Assembly (NCBI GenBank): GCA_020850415.1
Contig: JADZER010000037.1
Location: 62,001-126,000 of the forward strand
Direction: 5' to 3'
From: Phycisphaerales bacterium
GTDB taxonomy: Bacteria > Planctomycetota > Phycisphaerae > Phycisphaerales > UBA1924
Length of the DNA: 64,000 nucleotides
In this document: positions 1 to 7,140 of the stretch, in pieces
How positions within the stretch are numbered: position 1 is the first letter of the stretch
Layout of the letters: each line of letters opens with the position of its first letter
Translations under genes and position numbers: made by a program
The notes under the pieces: model-generated
Databases searched by the model: none
Seen by the model: the letters and a program-made list of their open reading frames with translations, nothing else
What the model was told of the DNA's origin: nothing

Positions 1-699
1 CACCGGACCATCGAGGTGTTCACCAACTACGACGCTCCCGGGCGGACGCTCTCCCCGGTCATCGTCGCCGGCCCGTACGAGGAGGCGGCATTCGCCGAGT
101 TCAAGCTCCGGCACGGCGACAAGCTCTCGATCCTGGGCGTGCAGCTCGTGCGTGGCGGGAAGACCCACCGGTGGGAGACCGTCCGGGCCGCGCTCGAGGC
201 CGTCCCCGCCGACGCGACCCACATCGCGGTCCACGACGCGGCGAGGCCTTGCGCGAGCGAGCAGCTGCTCGACCGGGTTTTCGACGCGGGCGCCCGCCAC
301 CCGGCCGTCGCGCCGGGCCTGGATATCACCGACACGATCAAGCGGGTGTCCGCCGAGCCGGTGGACGAGGACCACGCCGACCCGCTGGCGGCGATCCTGG
401 GCGCGCCGAAGCAGGGCCCCGGTCTCCGGGCCGTCGAGCGGACGCTGGACCGGGCGCAGGTCGTCACGGTGCAGACGCCGCAGGTCTTCGAGGCCGGGCT
501 GCTCCGCCGGGCGTACGCGCAGCCGGACCTCTCGAGCACCGACGACGCGGGCCTGGTCGAGCGGCTGGGCGAGCGGGTCGTGATCGTCGAGGGCGACGGC
601 GCGAACATCAAGATCACCACGCCGATCGACCTGAAGCTGGCCGGGGCGATCCTCGGCGTTCGCGGCCCGAGCGCGCGCGCGACGCACAAGCGCTTCTGA
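1..699 (+). CDS. ispD: 2-C-methyl-D-erythritol 4-phosphate cytidylyltransferase, 5' partial
   Basis: Cytidylyltransferase of the MEP isoprenoid pathway (MEP + CTP to CDP-ME), cytosolic. The reading frame is open to the first base, so the N-terminus with the glycine-rich nucleotide-binding loop lies outside the window. Visible family motifs are HDAARP, the block ending VQTPQVFEAG, STDDAGLVE, and VEGDGANIKITTPIDL near the C-terminus. The loop between TIKRV and TVQTPQ is longer than usual (about 30 extra residues). It converges with a PEP-CTERM-like gene across a hairpin. The first in-frame start inside the window (GTG at 16) is probably not the true start. Confidence 0.9.
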   Translation, partial: HRTIEVFTNYDAPGRTLSPVIVAGPYEEAAFAEFKLRHGDKLSILGVQLVRGGKTHRWETVRAALEAVPADATHIAVHDAARPCASEQLLDRVFDAGARHPAVAPGLDITDTIKRVSAEPVDEDHADPLAAILGAPKQGPGLRAVERTLDRAQVVTVQTPQVFEAGLLRRAYAQPDLSSTDDAGLVERLGERVVIVEGDGANIKITTPIDLKLAGAILGVRGPSARATHKRF

Positions 700-722
700 G
701 CGGGGCCCCCATCACCACGAAC

Positions 723-758
723 GAGCAACGCCGGCCCTCCCAGGCGCCGGCGTCGCTC
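723..758. terminator. Bidirectional hairpin between convergent genes
   Basis: Inverted repeat with perfect arms ACGCCGGC (728-735) and GCCGGCGT (746-753). It extends outward to about 13 bp with one mismatch (GAGCAACG / CGTCGCTC). It lies between the stop of ispD and the stop of the minus-strand gene at 786. No clear T-run follows on either strand, so termination is inferred from structure and position only. Confidence 0.4.
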
Positions 759-785
759 GCCAAGATCGTCAGAGTCTCGTCGGCG

Positions 786-1511
786 TTAGCGCCGACGGCG
801 GAACCCCAGGAGGCCCGCGCCCGCGAGCAGCGACACCGCGCCGGGCGTCGGGACGAACTGGGCGGAGCCGGAGTACGAGCCCTCGGCGAAGACATCGTCG
901 AGCGGCATCATCGTCTGCGGGTCCAGCGCCGCGCCGGGCGAGCTGAAGTCGTAGGGGATCACGCCGCTGGTGTTGATCGTGGACAGCGAGAACGCGAAGT
1001 CCTGCGGCCCGACGGAATCACCGACATACATCCCGTAGTCGGGCTCGTCGATGAAGCTGGTGTACTGCACGCCGGCCCACGAGTCCGAGCCGAACATCGA
1101 GCCCGAGGAGTCCCAGCTGAACTGGCCGCCGACGATGGTCACGATCGAGCCGTCGATGACCATCTCGAGCACCGGCCCGCTGTCGGTGTACCACCCGGCC
1201 TCGCCCTCCTCGATGATGTAGCTGTGCAGGTACTTGCCGCCGCCGATGGGCGTGCTGCTGAGGAAGTCGAAGTGGGCGTGGAAGTTGAAATCGACCGAAT
1301 AGGCCAGCGGGTCGAGCACGCCGTTCGCGTCATCGATAAGCAGGGTCGTCGGGTCACCGAGCCCGGTCCCGTCCTCGATGGCGAAGTGCCCGGCGTGGAA
1401 CTCGACCTTGAAGGTCCAGCTCTGGTCGCTGGTGTCGGACGCGAAGCTGAAGATACCGGCGTTGGCCGCGGCGGCCAGACCGGCGACAGTAAGCAGGGTG
1501 GTGCGCAGCAT
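786..1511 (-). CDS. PEP-CTERM-like secreted protein (paralogue 1)
   Basis: Exported protein of 241 residues. The ATG at 1511 was chosen because GAGAGATC precedes it and a signal peptide (MLRTTLLTVAGLAAAANA) begins there; the longer open frame has no such features. After cleavage the chain starts GIFSFASDTSDQ. The C-terminus reads VPTPGAVSLLAGAGLLGF followed by RRRR: a proline-containing motif, a hydrophobic helix and a basic end, the layout of PEP-CTERM sorting signals. No catalytic motif is visible. The neighbour at 1671-2372 is a paralogue (shared FSFASD, LLIDDANG, EGSYSGSA and VP.P motifs). Function unknown, probably cell-surface or exported. Confidence 0.75.
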   Translation of the reverse strand: MLRTTLLTVAGLAAAANAGIFSFASDTSDQSWTFKVEFHAGHFAIEDGTGLGDPTTLLIDDANGVLDPLAYSVDFNFHAHFDFLSSTPIGGGKYLHSYIIEEGEAGWYTDSGPVLEMVIDGSIVTIVGGQFSWDSSGSMFGSDSWAGVQYTSFIDEPDYGMYVGDSVGPQDFAFSLSTINTSGVIPYDFSSPGAALDPQTMMPLDDVFAEGSYSGSAQFVPTPGAVSLLAGAGLLGFRRRR

Positions 1512-1614
1512 GATCTCTCGCTCTCTGGTGAGGGGCACGGTCAGACCGCCCGCGAAGCGCGGGGGCTCACGCTCAACAGGCCACGGTTTCGGGGGGCTGG
1601 CCAGCATTGCGCAG

Positions 1615-1642
1615 AAAAACCCGCGCCGGAGGCCGGCGCGGG
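1615..1642 (-). terminator. Rho-independent terminator after paralogue 2
   Basis: Perfect 10-bp stem CCCGCGCCGG (1620-1629) / CCGGCGCGGG (1633-1642) with a 3-nt loop. On the minus strand it is followed directly by five T residues (1615-1619). It lies about 30 bp beyond the stop of the minus-strand gene ending at 1671. Confidence 0.8.
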
Positions 1643-1670
1643 GGGGTGATTGTGAAACTGGGGAAGCTCC

Positions 1671-2372
1671 TCAGCGGCGGCGGCGTCCGAGAACCAGACT
1701 GGCCCCGACCACCAGGCCCGCCGAGCTCGGCGCAGGCACGAAGGTCGCGGACCCGGAGTAGGACCCCTCGCTGAGCCACTCGTCGCCGGGGAGCATGTCC
1801 GAGCCCAGGACGACCCCCGCGCCGCCGCCGGATTGGAGGAAAGTCAGCGTGAAGGCGCCGTCGTCGGCCGGGCCGACGCTCGCGCCCGTGTAGAGCCCGT
1901 AATCGGGGTTGTCGCCGAGGTGCCACACATACTCGACGGCGGCGCCCTCGCCGTCGGCGCCGAGGAGTGTGGAGTTGCTCAGCCAAGTGCTCTGGGCGCC
2001 CAGGGCGGTCAGCGCCCCGTTGTCGATCGAGGCGGTGAGCACGGGGCTCCCCGACCCGTCGTAGAAGCCGAACTCGCCGTTGAGGATGTAGGTGTGGACG
2101 AACAGCCCGCCGCCGAGGGAGACGCTCCCGGCGAAGGCGATGCTGAACTCCGCATTGAACTCGACCTCGTAGCTCAGGGGGATCCCGTTCCCGTTCGCGT
2201 CGTCGATGAGCAGCTCCAGGGGCTCGGCGGCGTCCTGGGCGTCGCCGACGGACTGGCCGAAGCCGCTGAAGGTGAAGCTGGTATGGTCAACATCGGACGC
2301 GAAGCTGAAGATCGTGTCGGCGGGGGCGGCGGTCGCGAGTGCGGCGATGCCGAGGGTGGCGATCCGGAGCAT
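1671..2372 (-). CDS. PEP-CTERM-like secreted protein (paralogue 2)
   Basis: Exported protein of 233 residues. The start at 2372 is supported by GGAGAACGGATC upstream and by the signal peptide MLRIATLGIAALATAAPA. The mature chain begins DTIFSFASDVDHTSFTF, matching paralogue 1, and the end is VPAPSSAGLVVGASLVLG plus RRRR, a PEP-CTERM-like anchor. The conserved LLIDDANG, GFYDGSG and EGSYSGSATF blocks show that this is a tandem duplication of the gene at 786-1511, although each copy has its own terminator. No enzymatic motif is seen. Confidence 0.75.
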   Translation of the reverse strand: MLRIATLGIAALATAAPADTIFSFASDVDHTSFTFSGFGQSVGDAQDAAEPLELLIDDANGNGIPLSYEVEFNAEFSIAFAGSVSLGGGLFVHTYILNGEFGFYDGSGSPVLTASIDNGALTALGAQSTWLSNSTLLGADGEGAAVEYVWHLGDNPDYGLYTGASVGPADDGAFTLTFLQSGGGAGVVLGSDMLPGDEWLSEGSYSGSATFVPAPSSAGLVVGASLVLGRRRR

Positions 2373-2483
2373 GATCCGTTCTCCTTGTGGCAGGTCGGTG
2401 CGCCCGGGCTGGGTCCGAGAACACCGGGAGCTTCCTTGGAGGAACAGGCCACGGGCCCGCCGGCGTGCCAGCAAAGCCCGAGA

Positions 2484-2516
2484 GAAACAGATGCCGGGCG
2501 GGTCGGTGCCCGCCCG
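2484..2516 (-). terminator. Terminator downstream of nuoI
   Basis: Perfect 8-bp stem CGGGCGGG (2495-2502) / CCCGCCCG (2509-2516), loop of 6. On the minus strand it is followed by a T/C-rich tail (2480-2494). It sits about 40 bp past the nuoI stop. Confidence 0.6.
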
Positions 2517-2555
2517 TCGATCGGAGATTGTCAGGATGCCCCGTCTGGTCCCGCG

Positions 2556-3101
2556 TTACATCGGCTTTTTGTCGATGGTCAGGTCGTACATCGCGAGGAG
2601 CTTCTCCTTATCGAAGATCATCTCCTGGCGGGTGAGCCCGACGAGGTCGTACTCGGGGGTGAGCTCGATGGCGTCGACCGGGCACGCCTCCTCGCACATG
2701 CCGCAGAAGATGCAGCGGAGCTCGTCGATCTCGAACTTGGCGGGGTACTTCTCGCGGTCGTCCCAGGGGCTTGGGGCGGCCTCGATATGGATGCAGTTGG
2801 CGGGGCAGATGGTCGGGCACATCATGCAGGCGACGCAGCGCACGCGCCCGGCCTCGTCGCGGTTCAGCCGGTGTACGCCGCGGAAGTTGCCCGGGGAGAG
2901 GCCGCCCTTCTCGATGGGCAGATCCTCGCGTCGGACCTCCGGGTACTGCATCGCCCGGCTGGTCTTGCCCTGGCCGAAGCTGGTGACGAAGTGCCGCAGG
3001 GTGGTGCGGAACCCGCGGAGCACCTCGGGGAGGTAGACCCGCTCGAGCGTGTTCATGGGCGGGGCGGAGAGCTCGATGATGTCTTCGTCGCGGATGGCCA
3101 T
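2556..3101 (-). CDS. nuoI: NADH-quinone oxidoreductase subunit I (two [4Fe-4S] ferredoxin)
   Basis: Complex I peripheral-arm subunit of 181 residues that carries electrons through clusters N6a and N6b towards quinone. Two ferredoxin motifs are intact: C89, C92, C95 and C99 in CVACMMCPTICP, and C130, C133, C136 and C140 in CIFCGMCEEACP. The ATG at 3101 gives MAIRDEDIIE; the upstream Shine-Dalgarno is weak, and an internal Met (MNTLERVYLPEV) is an alternative start. It is an orphan here: no other nuo gene is in the window. It is divergent from the gene at 3168. Confidence 0.93.
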   Translation of the reverse strand: MAIRDEDIIELSAPPMNTLERVYLPEVLRGFRTTLRHFVTSFGQGKTSRAMQYPEVRREDLPIEKGGLSPGNFRGVHRLNRDEAGRVRCVACMMCPTICPANCIHIEAAPSPWDDREKYPAKFEIDELRCIFCGMCEEACPVDAIELTPEYDLVGLTRQEMIFDKEKLLAMYDLTIDKKPM

Positions 3102-3167
3102 GGCCCGGGAGTATAGAGCCGCCGGGCTCTGGAACCGGTCGGGCGGCGACGCCGATAGAATGGGTGC

Positions 3168-3947
3168 ATGCCCGGCAAGCGCGCGACCACCCCGCTGTTC
3201 GATCTGCTCCAGCAGGGACGCCGCGCAGGGGTCGAGACGCACCCGATGGACGCCCCGATCCCCGAGCCGATCCCCAGCGCCGCGCCCGAGCCCCGGGGCG
3301 GCGTCGCGGAGGCGCCGATCCGCATCGTCGGCGGCGTGGTCCAGATGCCGCTGCTCTACGCCTCCCTGGCCATGGTCCTCGCGTTCGTCGCGGTGATCGC
3401 CGCGTGGACGCTCGGCTACGGTCGCGGCGAGCGCCAGGCCAAGGCCGACCAGAGCCTGCTCGAGTCGGCCCTTGGTCCCGACGCCAAGATCGTGGAACCG
3501 GGGACCGGCTCGAAGGAACTCTCGGGCCAGCCGGCCGGCAGGACCGGCACAGAACAGACAGCGAACCAAAGTCGGGGCGGCACCCCGGCGCAGGGGTCGG
3601 CGGACTTCCTGACCGCGAGCGGACCCACCGGGGCAGACCCCCGCTCGGCCAACCACAACTACCTCCAGCTCGGGGCCCAGCTCCGGGCCGACCAGGTGGC
3701 CGGGGCGATCGCCTTTCTGCACGACCAGGGCATCGAAGCGTTCGGGGTGATTGATCCGGCGGGCGGCAGGGGCAATGATGGTCGGCTGTATGTGCTGGTC
3801 GCCGCCCAGGGGATTCCCAGCGGCCAGGCCGACAGCCCCGAGGCCCGGCGGTATCGCGAGCGGGTGCTCGCGGCCGGGGCCGCGTGGAAGAAAGCCGGCG
3901 GCGTGAAGAACTTCGACGACGCCTACTGGAAGCTGTTCAAGCCCTAG
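3168..3947 (+). CDS. Unknown single-pass membrane protein
   Basis: Protein of 259 residues that I do not recognise. There is a proline-rich N-terminal segment of about 55 residues, then one strongly hydrophobic segment (about 60-84, LLYASLAMVLAFVAVIAAW), a low-complexity Gly/Gln/Thr linker, and a compact C-terminal domain (about 163-259; LGAQLRADQVAGAIAFLHDQGIEAFGV). The C-terminal domain has the beta-alpha-beta look of a SPOR-like fold, but that is inference. The N-terminus is predicted cytoplasmic. It runs into the small basic protein gene 30 bp downstream, suggesting co-transcription up to the terminator at 4160. Confidence 0.65.
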   Translation: MPGKRATTPLFDLLQQGRRAGVETHPMDAPIPEPIPSAAPEPRGGVAEAPIRIVGGVVQMPLLYASLAMVLAFVAVIAAWTLGYGRGERQAKADQSLLESALGPDAKIVEPGTGSKELSGQPAGRTGTEQTANQSRGGTPAQGSADFLTASGPTGADPRSANHNYLQLGAQLRADQVAGAIAFLHDQGIEAFGVIDPAGGRGNDGRLYVLVAAQGIPSGQADSPEARRYRERVLAAGAAWKKAGGVKNFDDAYWKLFKP

Positions 3948-3977
3948 CCGACGGCTCGGGCACGACGGGAGACCGAC

Positions 3978-4133
3978 ATGAGCCTCGATTCCTCTCTGAA
4001 GTCCAAGGGCGCCCTGAGCGGCAAGCGCTCTGTCCTCACCCGCGCCGAGCGCGTCGCCAAGATGGTCACCGACAAGAAGATCGACACCAAGAAGGACGGC
4101 GCCCTCTGCCTGCGGAAGACCCGCTGCAACTGA
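3978..4133 (+). CDS. Small basic protein (PVC-superphylum type)
   Basis: Short gene of 51 codons encoding a Lys/Arg-rich protein that starts MSLDSSLKSKGALSGKRS, contains VLTRAERVAKM, and ends LCLRKTRCN. The pattern matches the approximately 50-residue small basic protein family recurrent in Planctomycetes, Verrucomicrobia and Chlamydiae (TIGR04137-type, from memory), thought to have a ribosome- or RNA-related role. A good Shine-Dalgarno (GGGAG) lies 8 nt before the ATG, and a strong terminator follows 27 bp after the stop. Both support real, probably high expression. Confidence 0.8.
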   Translation: MSLDSSLKSKGALSGKRSVLTRAERVAKMVTDKKIDTKKDGALCLRKTRCN

Positions 4134-4159
4134 GCCGGTCTGCATAACCGATCACCGCG

Positions 4160-4191
4160 CCGCTCCCGAGACCGGGGGCGGTGTTGTTTTT
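4160..4191 (+). terminator. Rho-independent terminator after the small basic protein
   Basis: Stem CCGCTCCCG (4160-4168) / CGGGGGCGG (4173-4181) with one G-T wobble and a 4-nt loop, followed by TGTTGTTTTT. Confidence 0.85.
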
Positions 4192-4256
4192 CCTGGCCCC
4201 CCGCCCGCGGGAGCGGACGGCCCCGGACGGGCGAGGGCCGGCCCCTATCGTTGCCC

Positions 4257-5441
4257 ATGGATATCCAACGCCTCCTGTGCGACCGACCCCGCGGGATCCA
4301 GGTCTCCGGCATCCGGCGGGTGTTCGAGCTGGGCGCCAAGCTCCCCGACCCGATCAATCTCTCGATCGGTCAGCCCGACTTCCCCGTCCCCGACCCGATC
4401 AAGCAGGCCGCGATCGAGGCGATCCGCGAGGACCGCAACGGGTACACGCTCACCCAGGGCATCCCCGAGCTGCGCGACCGGATCGAGCGTGAGCTGGCGA
4501 TGGATCTGGGCTGGTCGTTCGGGGCCCGCACCGACCCGCGTGTGCTTGTCACCGGCGGCACCTCGGGCGCGCTCCTGCTCGCCTTCTTGTGCATGATCGG
4601 GCCGGGCGACGAGTTCATCATCCCCGACCCCTACTTCGTGATGTACCCGCACCTGGCGGCGCTGTGCGCCGGCAGGGCCGTGCTGTGCGACACCTACCCC
4701 GACTTCCGCATGACCGCCGAGCGCGTCGAGCCGCTGATCACCGAGCGCACCAAGGTGGTGCTGTTCAACAGCCCGGGCAACCCCACCGGGGTGGTCGCCA
4801 CCCGGGACGAGTGCCGCGACCTGCTCGAGCTCTGCCGAAGCCGGGGCGTGCTGCTCATCTCCGACGAGATCTACGACGGGTTCACCTTCGAGGACGGCCT
4901 GACGGATACCGCCGCGAGGGACAGCGGGCTGCGCAAGTGCCCGAGCCCCGCGCGCTTCGGCGGCGCGTCCGAGGATGTGCTGGTGGTGCGGGGCTTCGGC
5001 AAGACCTACGGCGTGACCGGTTGGCGGATGGGCTACTGCGCCGGGCCCGAGCCGCTCATCACCGAGATGGCCAAGCTCCAGCAGTACACCTTCGTGTGCT
5101 CGCCCTCGATCGCGCAGTGGGGGTGCCTGGCCGCGCTCGACACCGACATCACCGCCCATGTGCGCGACTACCAGGCCCGGCGCGACCTGGTCGTGGCGAG
5201 GCTCAGCGCGGTGACGCGGGTCGCCACGCCCGCCGGCGCGTTCTACGCCTTCCCCGAGGTCCCCAGGTCCCTCGGCATCACCGGCTCACAGCTCTGCGAG
5301 CGCGCGATCCAGCGCAATGTGCTGACCATCCCCGGCGCCGTGTTCAGCAGCCGGGACACCAACCTGCGCCTCAGCTACGCCACGCGCCGCGACAAGCTTG
5401 AGGCAGGGCTGGACATCCTCGTCGAGCTGCTCGGCGGCTGA
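4257..5441 (+). CDS. Class I/II PLP-dependent aminotransferase (aspartate aminotransferase type)
   Basis: Fold-type I transaminase of 394 residues. Diagnostic blocks are INLSIGQPDFPVPDPI, the glycine-rich VTGGTSGALLLAF, NSPGNPTGVV (with the PLP-contacting Asn), ISDEIYDGF, and GFGKTYGVTGWRMGY, whose Lys forms the internal aldimine. The final block NLRLSYA carries the Arg that binds the substrate carboxylate. Family members mostly use aspartate, alanine or aromatic amino acids; the sequence does not settle which. The ATG at 4257 is preferred to the in-frame TTG at 4251; neither has a good Shine-Dalgarno. Confidence 0.88.
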   Translation: MDIQRLLCDRPRGIQVSGIRRVFELGAKLPDPINLSIGQPDFPVPDPIKQAAIEAIREDRNGYTLTQGIPELRDRIERELAMDLGWSFGARTDPRVLVTGGTSGALLLAFLCMIGPGDEFIIPDPYFVMYPHLAALCAGRAVLCDTYPDFRMTAERVEPLITERTKVVLFNSPGNPTGVVATRDECRDLLELCRSRGVLLISDEIYDGFTFEDGLTDTAARDSGLRKCPSPARFGGASEDVLVVRGFGKTYGVTGWRMGYCAGPEPLITEMAKLQQYTFVCSPSIAQWGCLAALDTDITAHVRDYQARRDLVVARLSAVTRVATPAGAFYAFPEVPRSLGITGSQLCERAIQRNVLTIPGAVFSSRDTNLRLSYATRRDKLEAGLDILVELLGG

Positions 5442-5467
5442 GCCGCGCCCGGCGCGATTGCCGGCCT

Positions 5468-6172
5468 TCAGAACCGCAGCTGGAACCGCGCGAACACCGA
5501 CTCACCCCCCAGACCCTCCGACGATGCCCCCGCCGGCGTCTGCAGCAGCTCGTACCCCACCTGGAACCCGGCGCGCGGGGTGAGCCTGATCCCCGCCTCG
5601 GCCGAGAGCACGAAGCCGCGATCACGGTCGGTGATCACCCGGCGCGACCCGACCCCCGAGAGCGTGAGCCCGTCGGCAAGCTCCCACCCGAAGACCTCCT
5701 GCCCCGGGGTCAGCGGCGTGCGGAGCGAGGCCTCGTTGCTGAACACGCTCCGCGCCCAGCGATCCGCCCGCCCGGCGGTGGGCAGCGCGCTGGTCCCCCG
5801 GTCGAAGGCGAACGCCGCGTCCAACGGTCCGGCGAAGCCGGCGCCTGGGGTCCAGCTGGCCAGCATCCAGGCGTCGGACTCGAGCTGTGCGTCTGGCGCC
5901 CCCGCCTCGGTCGCGAGCCTGATCTCGGGCCCGGCGTCGAGGGTCCAAGACCCGGCGGTGTCGGAGGGCTCCGGCGCGCCGGCGTCCGCGGGGCTCCCGA
6001 TCTGCCAGCGGAAGGCCGCCCGGGGGTCGGCCTGCGTGTTCCCGTCCACACCGGCCGCGTCGGCCTGGCCGATCGCCGAGCCGGCGCCGAGGACCCCCCA
6101 CACCGCCGCGATGAGGGCGCACCGCCCCCCGGGGGCGGTTGGGCGGCGGGGATGGGCAGGTCTGGCGCGCAT
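5468..6172 (-). CDS. Predicted exported beta-barrel-like protein
   Basis: Protein of 234 residues with an Arg-rich N-terminus and hydrophobic stretch (ALIAAVWGVLGAGSAIGQ) that reads as a signal peptide. The rest alternates polar and hydrophobic residues, with repeated short strands such as GFVLSAEAGIRLTPRAGF and VGYELLQTP, and ends FARFQLRF. A terminal Phe is the usual signature of outer-membrane barrels recognised by BamA. AAGGAG lies 8 nt before the ATG. No family recognised; the outer-membrane location is inferred. Confidence 0.6.
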   Translation of the reverse strand: MRARPAHPRRPTAPGGRCALIAAVWGVLGAGSAIGQADAAGVDGNTQADPRAAFRWQIGSPADAGAPEPSDTAGSWTLDAGPEIRLATEAGAPDAQLESDAWMLASWTPGAGFAGPLDAAFAFDRGTSALPTAGRADRWARSVFSNEASLRTPLTPGQEVFGWELADGLTLSGVGSRRVITDRDRGFVLSAEAGIRLTPRAGFQVGYELLQTPAGASSEGLGGESVFARFQLRF

Positions 6173-6277
6173 CTCGACCGTCTCCTTGTCGGCGATCCGG
6201 GGACCGCCGACCCAGGAATCCTACCGGCCGAGCCGGGCCGGGGTTTCCCGGCCCATCTTTGGGAATCCGTTCGCGGC

Positions 6278-6943
6278 TCAGTCGTTCAGGCCGGTGACGC
6301 CGGCGCGGATCGCGATCCGGGCCAGCTCGACGCGGTTGGTGATCCCGAGCTTGTTGCCCAGGCTCACGCGGTGCCACTCCACGGTCTTGGTGCTGCGCCC
6401 GAGGGTGGAGGCGATCTCGGCGGTGGACAGGCCGCGCCCGATGTGAAACAGGACTTCGCGCTCCCGAGCGGTCAGCTTGCCCAGGACACCCTCGTCGTTG
6501 GTCTTGGCCCGGCTGTAGGCCACGCCCTCGGGCTTGGGCTCGTCGGCGGCGATGGGCCTGATGGTCTCCAGCACGCGGCTCTCGTTGGGCGACTCGCCAC
6601 GCACGGGCCGAAGGGTCGTCCGCATCATCCGGCCGCTGATCATGCCGTCGATGATCATGGGCTCGCCGGTCTCGAGGACCTTGCGGGCGTGGGCGAGGCG
6701 TTCCTCGGCGATGGCGGCGGGGAGCAGCTCGTGGAGGTTTTTCGCAGTGACCTCCGGGGCATCCTGCAACAGGCGGCCCGCGCCGGCGTTGGCGCAGGTG
6801 ATGGCGCCCTGTGCGTCGTACACAATCACGGCGCTGCCCGAATCTGCGGTCAGCGCCGACCAGAGCAGGTCGCAGTTCTGCGCCGCTGCGGGCGCGGTCG
6901 CCTTGATCTCGACCGCCGTGGATGCACAGGTCATGTTCGCCAT
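6278..6943 (-). CDS. PAS-like sensor / LuxR-type DNA-binding regulator
   Basis: Transcription regulator of 221 residues. The N-terminal half (about 25-130) looks like a PAS domain (AVIVYDAQGAITCANAGAGRLL), and residues about 156-216 form a GerE/LuxR helix-turn-helix (LTAREREVLFHIGRGLSTAE, then TVEWHRVSLGNKLGITN). There is no receiver Asp, so control is probably by ligand or redox sensing in the PAS part; Cys6 and Cys24 are near the N-terminus. The ATG at 6943 has GGAGAGTCCC in front. It is transcribed away from the oxoprolinase stop, with its own promoter-like sequence at 7034-7061. Confidence 0.82.
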   Translation of the reverse strand: MANMTCASTAVEIKATAPAAAQNCDLLWSALTADSGSAVIVYDAQGAITCANAGAGRLLQDAPEVTAKNLHELLPAAIAEERLAHARKVLETGEPMIIDGMISGRMMRTTLRPVRGESPNESRVLETIRPIAADEPKPEGVAYSRAKTNDEGVLGKLTAREREVLFHIGRGLSTAEIASTLGRSTKTVEWHRVSLGNKLGITNRVELARIAIRAGVTGLND

Positions 6944-7033
6944 GGGACTCTCCTGCGTAATAGCTGGTTGTCGTCGCGGAACCCGGCGGCTTTGTTGGGG
7001 AGGCAAAGCCCCGGGGAAGTTCTCGTGAACTCC

Positions 7034-7061
7034 ATCAAATCCTCATCTATCCGCCAGTCAA
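7034..7061 (-). promoter_or_regulatory. Sigma70-like promoter for the PAS-LuxR gene
   Basis: On the minus strand, TTGACT (7056-7061, 5/6 match to -35) and TTTGAT (7034-7039, 4/6 match to -10) are 16 bp apart, in a conspicuously AT-rich stretch (about 7030-7135) between the regulator and the oxoprolinase stop. The leader to the ATG is about 85 nt. The same stretch has a short inverted repeat, TGTCT / AGACA, near 7096-7113. Confidence 0.45.
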
Positions 7062-7140
7062 GTGATATTCCCAGATGTATGTAAGAAATGGGTTTTGTCT
7101 GGTAATTTAGACACAAAGAACTCTGGAAATTGGCGGGGGG

